A DNA stretch of 64,000 nt, taken from positions 1 through 64,000 of the forward strand of contig JAGOLX010000006.1 in assembly GCA_017993835.1 (NCBI GenBank). Direction: 5' to 3'. Source of the stretch: Phycisphaerae bacterium (GTDB taxonomy: Bacteria > Planctomycetota > Phycisphaerae > Sedimentisphaerales > Anaerobacaceae). The translations under genes were made by a program, and so were the position numbers. Position 1 is the stretch's first letter; the number at the start of each line of letters is the position of its first letter. Below are positions 35,865 to 43,944 of the stretch, in pieces. Below the pieces are notes generated by a model, which made no database searches, was not told where the DNA came from, and saw nothing but the letters and a program-made list of their open reading frames with translations.

Positions 35865-37256
35865 CTATAGAGTGACTTCCGAGTAGGACGAATTGTCATA
35901 GTTCAAGACCAGTTGGGGTACGAAGCCCGCCGGAACCTCCGTGAGGCCCGAACGGTTGAAGTACAGGTCCGTGTTCCCCTGCAGGCTCATCTGCACGTCC
36001 GAGTAGTTGATGATCGATCCCTGGATCGTGCCGCCGGCGTTGCCCCACATCTGGATTCCGTTGGCGGCGATCGCGCCGCTGAGCGTGCTGAAGCTGCCGC
36101 CGAATCCGACGTGGAAGCCCGGCGCCACGATGAACGTCCCGATATTCTCGTGGAGACCCGCAAACTGCGTCTCCTGGGGCAGTTCCGTGATCGGATGGCC
36201 GGTCACGTTCCCGGTGAAGATGATCCGATTCGTGCCGGAGTTGTCCGTATCGTCCCCGTTGGTGACGATGATGCCGGTGACGTCGACGCCGCCGGAGAAG
36301 GTGACCACGTTCGGCGCCTCGATGTAGATGACCCCCTTGAGGGTGGCCTGTCCCGAGAAGCTCGGGTTCATCCCCGCCGGAATTCGCAGATTCTCGTAGG
36401 TCGCGTCCGCGGAGGTATCCATGCCGGAGGTCAGCGTGTTCGTCGCATACGACGTGAACGCGCCGGGGTTCATCTCCGGGAACTCGCAACTGTCCACGCC
36501 GATGGCGACGTGCTCCATGGCCGCTTCCCCGGTGTCGCCGCCGATGCCGGCCTGGCCGCCCTGGAGGTAGACGTAGGCGGATGAATTGACGATCTTGACC
36601 TCGCCGGCGATGTGGGAATTGCCGATGATCGACAGCGCCAGGAGGGCGTTTTCGCTCTCGATGTAGGCGTTCGATTCGACCTCCAGGTTGACGCCCTCGA
36701 GCTCGACGTTGCCGGCCAGGGAGATCGGGCCCTTCGAGGCGACGCCGAAGTCGAACACGGTGTTGGCCCGGGTCGTGAAGTTGTAGTGGGTCCGAATGGT
36801 CCGGCTGAAGGGGCCGTAATGGCCCGTCACGTCGAGCTGAATGATCTCGTTGCTGATCTTCGTCAGGACCGCGGAGAAGGTCTGACCCAGGCTCGAATTC
36901 AGCGACACCGCCGGGATCGTGATGGTCGAATTGGTGCACGTGAGCGTGATGTTCGTGGCCTGGGCCGCCGACAGCTCGCTCTGCAGCGTGGTTGCCACCT
37001 GGCTGAACCGCTGGTCGTCCTCCGTCAGTCCGGAGATCTCAACCTTGTTCATCCAATAACGGAGGACTTCCAGCCCGGATTCGGCGCAGGCGCGGGTGTT
37101 GTCGAGCTTGCGGTGAGTCTCTGCGATCTGGACATTGGCGCCGGACATGCTGGCGAGCGCCACAGCCAGTGCGGAGAACATGACGACGAACATGAGCGAC
37201 ATGACGAGCGCAGAGCCCTTCCGCGTTGCGTGGTGGACGATTGTGACCGAATTCAT
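35865..37256 (-). CDS. PilX-like pilus-assembly/secreted protein
   Basis: A 463-residue paralogue of the 590-residue protein. It has a short N-terminus, membrane helix (GSALVMSLMFVVMFSALAVA), SGANVQIAETHRKLDNTRAC and AESGLEVLRYW, then a long Ser/Thr/Gly/Asn-rich region with beta-rich repeats (PNVVTFSGGVDVTGIIVTNG). The shared pattern MxFSxLAVALASxxGANV is strong evidence of common descent. ATG 37256 has GAGG upstream. No type IV pilus secretion genes occur in the window, so the export route is uncertain. Confidence 0.72.
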   Translation of the reverse strand: MNSVTIVHHATRKGSALVMSLMFVVMFSALAVALASMSGANVQIAETHRKLDNTRACAESGLEVLRYWMNKVEISGLTEDDQRFSQVATTLQSELSAAQATNITLTCTNSTITIPAVSLNSSLGQTFSAVLTKISNEIIQLDVTGHYGPFSRTIRTHYNFTTRANTVFDFGVASKGPISLAGNVELEGVNLEVESNAYIESENALLALSIIGNSHIAGEVKIVNSSAYVYLQGGQAGIGGDTGEAAMEHVAIGVDSCEFPEMNPGAFTSYATNTLTSGMDTSADATYENLRIPAGMNPSFSGQATLKGVIYIEAPNVVTFSGGVDVTGIIVTNGDDTDNSGTNRIIFTGNVTGHPITELPQETQFAGLHENIGTFIVAPGFHVGFGGSFSTLSGAIAANGIQMWGNAGGTIQGSIINYSDVQMSLQGNTDLYFNRSGLTEVPAGFVPQLVLNYDNSSYSEVTL

Positions 37257-37456
37257 TGTGTGCCTCAGACAACGAGCTTGCAACGGATACTACGACCAAC
37301 TTCAAAGGCTCCACCAAAACATACGTGGTAATTGGCGGATCTCCAAGCCCGGCGGGCCGCAAGATCTGAAGAACCCTGCGAAAAAATTGCACATGGGGGC
37401 TCGGGGGATTCTCCGTTCCCCAGCGTGCCCGCAGGAGCGGTCGCTGCGAGGGGAGA

Positions 37457-38320
37457 TTATCGGGTGTTCTCCTGCTCCGCGAAGTACGAGCTGCGGGCAA
37501 AAGGCGAGGAGAGGACCCAGGTGAAGCCGATTTCCATGGCCTGCTGCTTCCACCACGCGAACTTCTCGGGCGTGATGTACTCGACCACATCGAGCGAGTC
37601 CTTGCTGGGCTTGAGATATTGACCGATGGTGAGCCGGTCGCATCCGACCCGGTGAAGGTCCAGCAGGACTTGCCTGACTTCCTCGTCGCCTTCGCCCAGG
37701 CCGAGCATGATCGAGGATTTCGTCTGAATGCCGACGTACTGGTCGTGGACCCTCTGCAACAATTGCAGAGACCTCTCGTAGTCGCCGCCGGAACGGGCCA
37801 GAGGGTACAGCGAGGGCACCGTCTCGACGTTATGTGCAAAGACGAACGGCAGGGCAGTCTCGAGGATCTCCAGTGCCTGCTCTTCGCAGCCCTTGAAATC
37901 CGGCGTGAGAATCTCGAACCGCATGGAGGGGCACTGCTTTCGGACCTCGTGGATGCAGTCGCGGAACTGACCGGCGCCGCCGTCCGGCAGGTCGTCTCGC
38001 GTCACGCTCGTCAGGACCAGATATCGGATGTTCATTCGCTTGGCCATGTCCGCCAGGCGGGCGGGTTCCGTCGGGTCGGGCGGTTGGGGCTTGCCCGCCG
38101 CCACCGAGCAGAACTTGCAGTTTCGCGTGCAGACGTTGCCGAGGATCAGGACGGTCGCGGTGCCGCGGGCCCAGCATTCGCCGCGATTGGGGCAGTTCGC
38201 GTTGGTGCAGATGGTCTCCAGACCCAACGACTCGACCGTCTCGCGGGTGTGCTGGAAGCTGTGTCCGGTCGGCCAGGGACGTCGCAGCCAAGGAGGCAGT
38301 TTTCGAATCGACTCGCTCAT
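37457..38320 (-). CDS. lipA: Lipoyl synthase
   Basis: A 287-residue radical SAM enzyme that inserts two sulfurs into octanoyl groups to make lipoate on the E2 and H proteins. The auxiliary cluster ligands are Cys38, Cys43 and Cys49 (CTNANCPNRGEC); the radical SAM ligands are Cys64, Cys68 and Cys71 (CTRNCKFC). RSSY near the C-terminus supplies the family Ser ligand. ATG 38320 overlaps the lipB stop by four bases (ATGA), so lipB-lipA is a coupled operon. Confidence 0.96.
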   Translation of the reverse strand: MSESIRKLPPWLRRPWPTGHSFQHTRETVESLGLETICTNANCPNRGECWARGTATVLILGNVCTRNCKFCSVAAGKPQPPDPTEPARLADMAKRMNIRYLVLTSVTRDDLPDGGAGQFRDCIHEVRKQCPSMRFEILTPDFKGCEEQALEILETALPFVFAHNVETVPSLYPLARSGGDYERSLQLLQRVHDQYVGIQTKSSIMLGLGEGDEEVRQVLLDLHRVGCDRLTIGQYLKPSKDSLDVVEYITPEKFAWWKQQAMEIGFTWVLSSPFARSSYFAEQENTR

Positions 38321-39006
38321 GGTCTGTTCTTCCCGAGATGGACAACCAGCAAGTCTGCCAACTGGGCTCTGACTTGTTTCATGTCGTGTGTCTTGTTCGT
38401 TTCCACTTGGACTGAGGTCATCTGCACGCCGTCCAGGCCGCAGGGGACCATCAGTTGGAAGATGCTCAGGTCGTTCTGGATGTTGATCGCCATCCCATGG
38501 CAGGTGACGAACCGCGAGACGCGAACGCCGATGGAGGCGATCTTTCGCGGGCCGACCCACAGGCCGGGGAAACCCTTGCGTCGTTCACTCTCGACGCCCA
38601 GTCCGGCCAGCAGCTCGATCCCGATCTGCTCCAGGGTCCGGACGTAGGCGTTGATGTCGAGTCCCAGCTCGTGCAGGTTCAGGATAGGGTAGAAGACCAA
38701 CTGGCCGGGGTTGTGCGCGGTGGTCCCGCCGCCGCGTCGGATCTCGACGCAGTCGATGCCCCGTCGGGCCAGCTCCTCGTCACTGACGAGCAATCGGTTC
38801 GAGCTCTTGTGCGCCCCCAGCGTGATGACGGGCGGATGCTCGACGACGAGCACCATATCGCCGATCGCGCCGGCCCGGCGTTGCTCCTGCAACTGTTGCT
38901 GCATCGCCAGCACCTCGCGATACTGAGCCAGCCCGCAATCGCGGATGCGAAACCCGCCGTGCTGCAGCGACAGCCCGTTCTCCAATCGTTCATACGTAGA
39001 TGTCAT
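38317..39006 (-). CDS. lipB: Octanoyltransferase
   Basis: A 229-residue enzyme that moves octanoate from acyl carrier protein to lipoyl domains, the step before LipA. Signature RRGGGTTAHNPGQLVFYPIL is complete, catalytic Cys189 is in MVPCGLDG and Lys155 in GPRKIASIG. The family signature around HPPVITLGAHK is also clear. ATG 39006 has no obvious ribosome-binding site. lpdA, which uses lipoylated partners, lies about 3 kb upstream in the same direction, though not in the same operon. Confidence 0.95.
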   Translation of the reverse strand: MTSTYERLENGLSLQHGGFRIRDCGLAQYREVLAMQQQLQEQRRAGAIGDMVLVVEHPPVITLGAHKSSNRLLVSDEELARRGIDCVEIRRGGGTTAHNPGQLVFYPILNLHELGLDINAYVRTLEQIGIELLAGLGVESERRKGFPGLWVGPRKIASIGVRVSRFVTCHGMAINIQNDLSIFQLMVPCGLDGVQMTSVQVETNKTHDMKQVRAQLADLLVVHLGKNRP

Positions 39007-39103
39007 AACGCGATTGTAGCCGCAAACCGTGGCGATTGCAGCATATTTCGGTTGCAGAAGTTACCCCATGTCGATTCCCATCTTCACCTCCCACACTCTG
39101 CGG

Positions 39104-39132
39104 TTGACCCGTGTATCGGGTCCCTATATTAT
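39104..39132 (+). promoter_or_regulatory. mntA-hepT promoter, probably leaderless
   Basis: TTGACC and TATTAT are separated by 17 nt. The expected transcription start, six to seven bases after the -10 box, falls on the ATG at 39139, which has no ribosome-binding site. This suggests a leaderless mRNA. Confidence 0.55.
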
Positions 39133-39138
39133 ATGGGT

Positions 39139-39474
39139 ATGATCCATTCCGAGGACAATCAGGGAGGTCGGCCCTCTCCGCCGCAAACGCGTGAGGAGAT
39201 CATGGAATTGCTTCGCTCCCATCGGCGTGAACTCAAGCAATGGGGTGTGGGGAGGATCAGTCTTTTCGGGTCGGCTGCGAGGGGGACTCTCGAACCTCAG
39301 AGCGACGTGGATATGGTCGTCGAGTTCTCGGAAATCACCTACAGACGTTTTGTCGCCATCAAGGCGTTTCTCGAATCGGTTCTATGCCGGAAGGTCGATA
39401 TGCTGACCCCGGATGCGGTCGAAGGAAGACTCAAGGCAGAAATCGAGAAGGATCTCGTCGATGTCCCGACATGA
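39139..39474 (+). CDS. mntA: MntA-like nucleotidyltransferase antitoxin
   Basis: A 111-residue minimal nucleotidyltransferase with the family signature GS-x10-DxD (FGSAARGTLEPQSDVD). In characterised HEPN/MNT pairs this protein is the antitoxin, adding AMP to a Tyr of the HEPN toxin. ATG 39139 is preferred for its match to the promoter; ATG 39133 in the same frame is an alternative. It overlaps the HEPN gene by 14 bases. Confidence 0.85.
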   Translation: MIHSEDNQGGRPSPPQTREEIMELLRSHRRELKQWGVGRISLFGSAARGTLEPQSDVDMVVEFSEITYRRFVAIKAFLESVLCRKVDMLTPDAVEGRLKAEIEKDLVDVPT

Positions 39475-39787
39475 GAGGCTTCGTCTCCTCGATATCCTGG
39501 ATGCGATCGACCGGATTGACTCCTACATCGAGGGGATGAGTTACGAGGATTTTCTTGCGGACCGCAAGACCCAAGATGCGGTGATACGCAACATTGAGAT
39601 CATCGGAGAAGCTGCCCGTGCTCTGTCCGAGGAGTTCACGGAACAACACTCCGAGGTTCCCTGGAGCGAGATCGTCGCCATGCGGAACGTCATTGTCCAT
39701 CAGTACTTCGGGATACTGCCCAAGGTCGTCTGGGACGTAATCAAGAACGAACTGCCGATCCTCCGCTCCCAGATCGCCGGGTTGTGA
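39461..39787 (+). CDS. hepT: HepT-like HEPN toxin
   Basis: A 108-residue HEPN-domain protein with the ribonuclease motif R-x4-H and the following Tyr (RNVIVHQY), which in known HepT toxins is the residue modified by MntA. Helical family marks (LDILDAIDRIDSYIEGMSYE, TQDAVIRNIEIIGEAARALS) are typical. AAGGA lies eight bases before ATG 39461, inside the end of mntA, so translation is coupled. Together they form a type VII toxin-antitoxin system. Confidence 0.88.
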   Translation: MSRHERLRLLDILDAIDRIDSYIEGMSYEDFLADRKTQDAVIRNIEIIGEAARALSEEFTEQHSEVPWSEIVAMRNVIVHQYFGILPKVVWDVIKNELPILRSQIAGL

Positions 39788-39903
39788 CTTCGCCAACGAG
39801 CAGTTGTTTGCCCCACCGTCTTCAGCACACTGTCCACGAGAGGGGAGAAAGGGACCACGACACACGGCCATGGTCCCTGATATCCATCTGCGTTGACTGC
39901 CTT

Positions 39904-40497
39904 CTACAATGCTCTACGTCTCCGCAACCACCCGACCAAGCCGGTACCAAGAGTCCCGAGCACAATGGCCTCAGGAACTGGGATCGTCGTGACGGCATCA
40001 TAGACGATGAGTAGGTTAGTGAATTCAAAGTCGTCCCAATTGGAGGGGTCTTCGCCTGCTTGACTGGATTGCCCGGAGTAAATGCTGAGAGTATTGGTGC
40101 CTTCGATGAATAGATCGTTGCTGCCGGCAAATGCTTCATCATACCAGTGCATCTCGTATTCGGCGAGGTACCCTATGCATGTGCTGTTCAAGAACACGTA
40201 GTCGAAATAGCCTCTGTTCGGAGTCGCCTTATAGTGGCTGATATACAGGGTGAACTGTTCGCCCACTTCGGGCAGAGGCATGCCCATTGCATCGAAAGCG
40301 AACTGGAACTCCCAGCTTGTGCCCTGTGGGTCATCGCGATAGAAGTCCGTATAGGTCCGGTCGCCCAGATGCACAACGTCATGAAGGTCGCCCGTGACAT
40401 CGTAATCGTCCAGGATCGTGACCACCGCAGCGCCCGCTGGACAGGTCATCGCCAGGATGAACACACACACGAACAGTCTCAGAGCACTATTCCTCAT
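39904..40497 (-). CDS. PEP-CTERM-like secreted protein
   Basis: A 197-residue exported protein with a signal peptide (LRLFVCVFILAMTCPAGA), a beta-rich middle and a PEP-CTERM-type C-terminus (IPVPEAIVLGTLGTGLVGWL then RRRR). That tail is recognised by an exosortase in other bacteria. The middle resembles carbohydrate-binding/DUF-type sandwich domains but I cannot assign it. GGGAGG lies seven bases before ATG 40497. No exosortase gene is in the window. It ends 116 bp from the convergent hepT stop. Confidence 0.8.
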   Translation of the reverse strand: MRNSALRLFVCVFILAMTCPAGAAVVTILDDYDVTGDLHDVVHLGDRTYTDFYRDDPQGTSWEFQFAFDAMGMPLPEVGEQFTLYISHYKATPNRGYFDYVFLNSTCIGYLAEYEMHWYDEAFAGSNDLFIEGTNTLSIYSGQSSQAGEDPSNWDDFEFTNLLIVYDAVTTIPVPEAIVLGTLGTGLVGWLRRRRAL

Positions 40498-40690
40498 CGG
40501 AACACCTCCCTTTCTGTGGGACAGACTCTCTGCCCCGTCCACATGAACAAAGATACAACGTGTCTTCTATACGCGGCGGCCGTATTCCGCCCACATGTGC
40601 ATACAAATCGCTGGTTGTTTTCGATAGTTGTTCTTCCCCACCTCCTGGCGATTCACAACGCGTGGCACATTCGTCGATAGTGCACAAGCG

Positions 40691-40712
40691 ATTGTATGGG
40701 GGGGGCTGTCAA
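40691..40712 (-). promoter_or_regulatory. Putative promoter with C8 homopolymer spacer
   Basis: On the minus strand TTGACA and TACAAT, both near-consensus, are separated by only 10 nt that include eight consecutive C. The related promoter at 41987-42016 has the same boxes 18 nt apart and the same left flank. The short spacer should make this promoter weak unless another -35 is used. Changes in the C tract would alter spacing. Confidence 0.4.
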
Positions 40713-41038
40713 GCAGAAAAGCGGCGAATTACCTGACTTTGCATGGTCTTTATGACAGGTCTCGCTGGAACACGAATCCGGCGGGTTAGGCGGGAGGAGC
40801 GAGAGAAGAAGGGCAGTTTTAGCCGAAAGACGACGAAAGAACAGGGGAGAGTCGGCGTGCACAGCACGGCCTACCGTGGAGTCCATCTCAAAATGGTGGG
40901 TGACGTGCCTGGAGGTGGTGTGTTCGGAGTTCCGCGTTTACGCGGGCCTGAGCCGCCTGAAGGCGGCTCTCCAGACTTCGATTCATTCCTCTGCGACCCT
41001 TTGCGGCCTCCGCGGTTAGACTCCTGTGCTGCTGCTGC

Positions 41039-41127
41039 TATTGCTCGAAGAGCAGGCCGCCGAGGGCCTCGTGGAGGACGTCTTCGATGGTTTCCGAGAT
41101 CGTCGGGTGCGGGAAAGTCATCTGGCA
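41039..41127 (-). pseudogene. 3'-end relic of a second lpd gene
   Basis: 89 bp that encode the last 28 residues of a dihydrolipoamide dehydrogenase ending in its own stop (TAG): TFPHPTISETIEDVLHEALG then GLLFEQ. The intact lpdA at 42136 ends with the same residues except Ile to Met and Ala to Val. Four further codons differ only silently, and the stop codon differs (TGA there). No upstream part of the gene remains. Confidence 0.85.
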
Positions 41128-41131
41128 GAAA

Positions 41132-41158
41132 GGGGCCGTGACTTCGCGCCACGGCCCC
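41132..41158 (-). terminator. Hairpin after the 214-residue PEP-CTERM gene
   Basis: GGGGCCGTG and CACGGCCCC form a perfect 9-bp stem with a 9-nt loop, 27 bp beyond the stop of the minus-strand gene at 41185. There is no clear U-run, so it may stabilise the 3' end rather than terminate alone. Confidence 0.45.
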
Positions 41159-41184
41159 GATTCAAACGCTTGTCATCGCTGGTC

Positions 41185-41829
41185 TTACAGTTTCTTTCCT
41201 CTGCGCAACCGCCGGAGCAGACCCAAACCGACTGTGCTGAGAACCAGTGCGCCGGGGACAGGCACTGTGGTTGTCATACTGATGTCGTCAATCGCGAAGT
41301 CATTGCCGCCGTAGGAGAGGCAGGTATCGACGATGCGGATGTTGGCCGACGTGGTTGCGCCAGATGTCCAGGAGTAGGAAACCTCAGTCCATGTCCCTGT
41401 AGTCGTCGAAGCGGTGGCCGAGCCGATCGAGACGCCGTCGATGGAGACTTCCAAGGTCGCCGGCTCGTAGTCCGACCAACTGGACAGAGCGTAAGAGAAG
41501 GTGTACTGAGAGTGAGGATTGACCTCAACCGCTTGTTCCCAGACGGTCACGTCTGCGGTTGTACTGCCATTCACGACGAGCATGTTGCCAAAGCCCGATG
41601 TGTGGTCTCCATGGGACGCAGCGAACGGGTGGCTGTTGGCGGGATTCGTATCCACCGTGTAGGTCCGCTCATCGAACACGTCGCCCGGGGAATAGGTATA
41701 TCCGGTTGTGAATCCGCTGTTACCGAGTTCAAAGTCCCCGTTGTAGATGATCCCTCCGTCGACTGTGCCGGCGCACAGCACGATTGATGCCAGGGAAATC
41801 CACCATCCGCGTGCATTTCGCGATCTCAT
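41185..41829 (-). CDS. PEP-CTERM-like secreted protein
   Basis: A 214-residue exported protein with an N-terminal signal, an early YNGDFELGNSGFTTGYTYSP typical of carbohydrate-binding-like beta sandwiches in PEP-CTERM proteins, and a C-terminus VPVPGALVLSTVGLGLLRRL followed by a basic end. The VPxPG variant in place of VPEP occurs in planctomycete proteins. AAGGAG lies six bases before ATG 41829. It is next to another such gene and shares a related promoter. Function is unknown. Confidence 0.8.
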   Translation of the reverse strand: MRSRNARGWWISLASIVLCAGTVDGGIIYNGDFELGNSGFTTGYTYSPGDVFDERTYTVDTNPANSHPFAASHGDHTSGFGNMLVVNGSTTADVTVWEQAVEVNPHSQYTFSYALSSWSDYEPATLEVSIDGVSIGSATASTTTGTWTEVSYSWTSGATTSANIRIVDTCLSYGGNDFAIDDISMTTTVPVPGALVLSTVGLGLLRRLRRGKKL

Positions 41830-41986
41830 GCTTCTCTCCTTCCGAAAGCGATATAGTGCGTCCGTGGGCAGGGTCTACATGGCCTCGCGCACCGACGCGA
41901 AGATAATCTGTCTGCTGCAAGGCATCCCTGCCGGGTCTCGGGTGATCTGCATTGGCTTCTTCGCCTTTTCGTGATGCATTACGACG

Positions 41987-42016
41987 ATTGTACGACTAGA
42001 GGGTGGGAGTTGTCAA
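41987..42016 (-). promoter_or_regulatory. Promoter of the 214-residue PEP-CTERM gene
   Basis: On the minus strand TTGACA-N18-TACAAT, about 150 nt before the ATG. The boxes and the sequence upstream of the -35 (CCGC..TTTCTGC) match those at 40691-40712 before the neighbouring PEP-CTERM gene, so the two promoters are likely duplicates. Confidence 0.6.
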
Positions 42017-42135
42017 TAGCAGAAAGCGGAATCTGTCAGCCCGAAAGGGACGCACGACGACGGCAGGGGGAGAATCGCCCTCTGCCCTGTCCCTCCGCGG
42101 GCCTCCGCGACCTCTGCGGTTGAGTTTCCGCGTTG

Positions 42136-43512
42136 TCACTGCTCGAAGAGCAGGCCGCCGAGGGCCTCGTGGAGGGCGTCCTCGATGGTCTCCGAGATCG
42201 TCGGGTGCGGGAACGTGATCTGGCGGATCGGCTCGCACGTCCCCAGCAGCGTCCGGGCGAAGGCGACGAACTCGGTCGCCATATCGCCGACCATGCTGAT
42301 GCCCACGATCTCGTTCATCGCGTTGTCGCGGACCGCATGGAACTGGCCGTTCGTGTTGTTCTCCGCGTGGCAGCGGCCGTTGGCTCGGTAGAAGCCCTTG
42401 CCGATGGTGACATCCATGCCCGCGGCCTGGCACTTCTCCTCCGTCTTGCCCACCGAGGCCACCTCGGGGAACGTGAAGACGACGCGGGGAACCATCGAGT
42501 AGTCGAGCATCTCCTCGCAGCCGCCGGTGGCGTTGGCCGCTGCGATTTCCGCCTCCGCGGTCGCACCGTGGGCGAGATAGGTCGTGCCGACGATGTCGCC
42601 GAGGGCGTAGACGCCGGGGACGTTCGTTTCGAGCTTCTTATTCACTTTGATCGCGGGACCGTTCATCTCCAGGCCCAGAGCGCCGACGACGTCCTTGTCC
42701 ACGCGGGCCCGTCGGCCCACGGCGACGAGGACCTTCTCGGCTTCGATGGTTTGTCCACCGTCCAGGCTCACCTTGGCGGGGGACGCGCTCTTATCGACGC
42801 CCATCACCTTGCGGCTGGTCATGGACTCGATGCCCAGGGTCTTGAACTCCCGCTCAACCAGCCGGCTCACCCAGGTGTCCTCCATGGGCAGCAGCCTGTC
42901 CAACGCCTCGACGATGGTGATCTTCGTGCCGAATGCAGCGTAGGCGCAGGCCATTTCGCAGCCGATGACGCCGCCGCCGACGATGACCATGGACTTCGGG
43001 ATCTCCGGCAGCGACAGGGCCTCTTTGCTGCTGATGATGGTCTGGCCGTCGAAGGGAATCGTCGGGATCTGGATCGTGTCGGAGCCCATCGCGAGGATGA
43101 TCTTGCCGGCTTCGAGGTCGTGAGTCTGCCCATTCGACTGGACGCTGATCCGGCCGGGGGCGGTGACGACGCCGCGACCCTCGATATAGGTCACGCCGTG
43201 GTTCTTGAGCGTGCCGACCATGCCCTTGCGTGTGCCTGTGATGATCGCTTCCCGACGCTGCTGGATCTTCGCCCAGTTCGGCGTCGCGGACGGAATGTCG
43301 ATGCCCATCTCGCCCGCATGGCGGGCACGCATGAGCAGGTGGGCGGAGGCCAGCAGGGTCTTCGAGGGGATGCAGCCCCAGTTCAGGCACGTCCCGCCGG
43401 GGAATTCCTTCTCGACCAGCGCCGTGGAGGCCCCGCGCTGGGCGCAGCGTCGCGCCGCCCGAAATCCACCCGGTCCTGCCCCGATTACCACGACATCGAA
43501 TCTCTCTGCCAT
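42136..43512 (-). CDS. lpdA: Dihydrolipoamide dehydrogenase
   Basis: A 458-residue flavoenzyme (E3) that reoxidises dihydrolipoyl groups of 2-oxoacid dehydrogenase and glycine-cleavage complexes. FAD site VVVIGAGPGGFRAA, redox disulfide Cys42/Cys47 in GGTCLNWGCIPSK, NAD site VIVGGGVIGCEMACAYAAFG-like, second FAD motif VYALGDIVG, and the C-terminal HPTxSE active-site motif are all present. The partner E1/E2 genes are not in the window. The end of a second lpd survives 1 kb downstream. Confidence 0.95.
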   Translation of the reverse strand: MAERFDVVVIGAGPGGFRAARRCAQRGASTALVEKEFPGGTCLNWGCIPSKTLLASAHLLMRARHAGEMGIDIPSATPNWAKIQQRREAIITGTRKGMVGTLKNHGVTYIEGRGVVTAPGRISVQSNGQTHDLEAGKIILAMGSDTIQIPTIPFDGQTIISSKEALSLPEIPKSMVIVGGGVIGCEMACAYAAFGTKITIVEALDRLLPMEDTWVSRLVEREFKTLGIESMTSRKVMGVDKSASPAKVSLDGGQTIEAEKVLVAVGRRARVDKDVVGALGLEMNGPAIKVNKKLETNVPGVYALGDIVGTTYLAHGATAEAEIAAANATGGCEEMLDYSMVPRVVFTFPEVASVGKTEEKCQAAGMDVTIGKGFYRANGRCHAENNTNGQFHAVRDNAMNEIVGISMVGDMATEFVAFARTLLGTCEPIRQITFPHPTISETIEDALHEALGGLLFEQ

Positions 43513-43588
43513 AGATTTACCCGTCCTGTTTGTTCGTGTGTCTTGCGGCCAGACAATTGCTCATGGCCCGTGCCGTCACGGTCGCCAT

Positions 43589-43616
43589 AGTATATCAATC
43601 CGAGCCGGAACGGCAA
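43589..43616 (-). promoter_or_regulatory. lpdA promoter
   Basis: On the minus strand TTGCCG-N16-TATACT, about 75 nt before the lpdA ATG. The -10 match is strong and the -35 fair. Confidence 0.5.
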
Positions 43617-43707
43617 CGGTGAATCGGCAAGCGGGGCAAAGGGCGTCGCGCGCGGGTGCATGACCGCATCTGCGCGTGCGCAATAGGCGTTCATGGAAAC
43701 CAGGGAA

Positions 43708-43793
43708 TGTCATTCCCGCGAAAGCGGGAATCCACGCCCTCGGACCCGTCGCATGCCACGGTTCCTGGATTCCTGCTTGACGCAGGAATGACA
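43708..43793. repeat. Two-hairpin ATTCCCGC/ATTCCTGC repeat, reverse copy
   Basis: TGTCATTCCCGC-gaaa-GCGGGAATCC forms one hairpin and GGATTCCTGC-ttga-CGCAGGAATGACA the other; the whole is also palindromic at its ends (TGTCATTCC/GGAATGACA). It is the reverse-oriented counterpart of 19449-19568. Confidence 0.8.
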
Positions 43794-43944
43794 GAGTCGT
43801 GGCAATGTGTCGTCACTCTGCGGGAGGTCACAACTACGGTCATGCGCCCCCGTCGGGCTTCTTTACCGGCGATTTACGTTCGTTCGCTCGCGTCGTGTGA
43901 TAAAATGGCCTTGATTCGGGAGTCCGATTTGGAGGGATACGACA

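Larger units (their letters stand above)
40498..41184. other. Gap between PEP-CTERM genes with promoter, repeats and gene relic
   Basis: No complete gene. From left to right it holds the promoter region of the 197-residue gene (40691-40712, with an eight-G tract), a GAGCCGCC-tgaa-GGCGGCTC hairpin (40950-40969), a 'cctctgcg...gcggtt' repeat (about 40988-41017), the lpdA 3' relic (41039-41127) and a hairpin (41132-41158) after the next gene. Confidence 0.6.
43513..43944. other. Divergent intergenic region
   Basis: 432 bp between lpdA and a plus-strand secreted-protein gene. Apart from the lpdA promoter and the two-hairpin repeat at 43708-43793 I see nothing coding. Confidence 0.5.
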
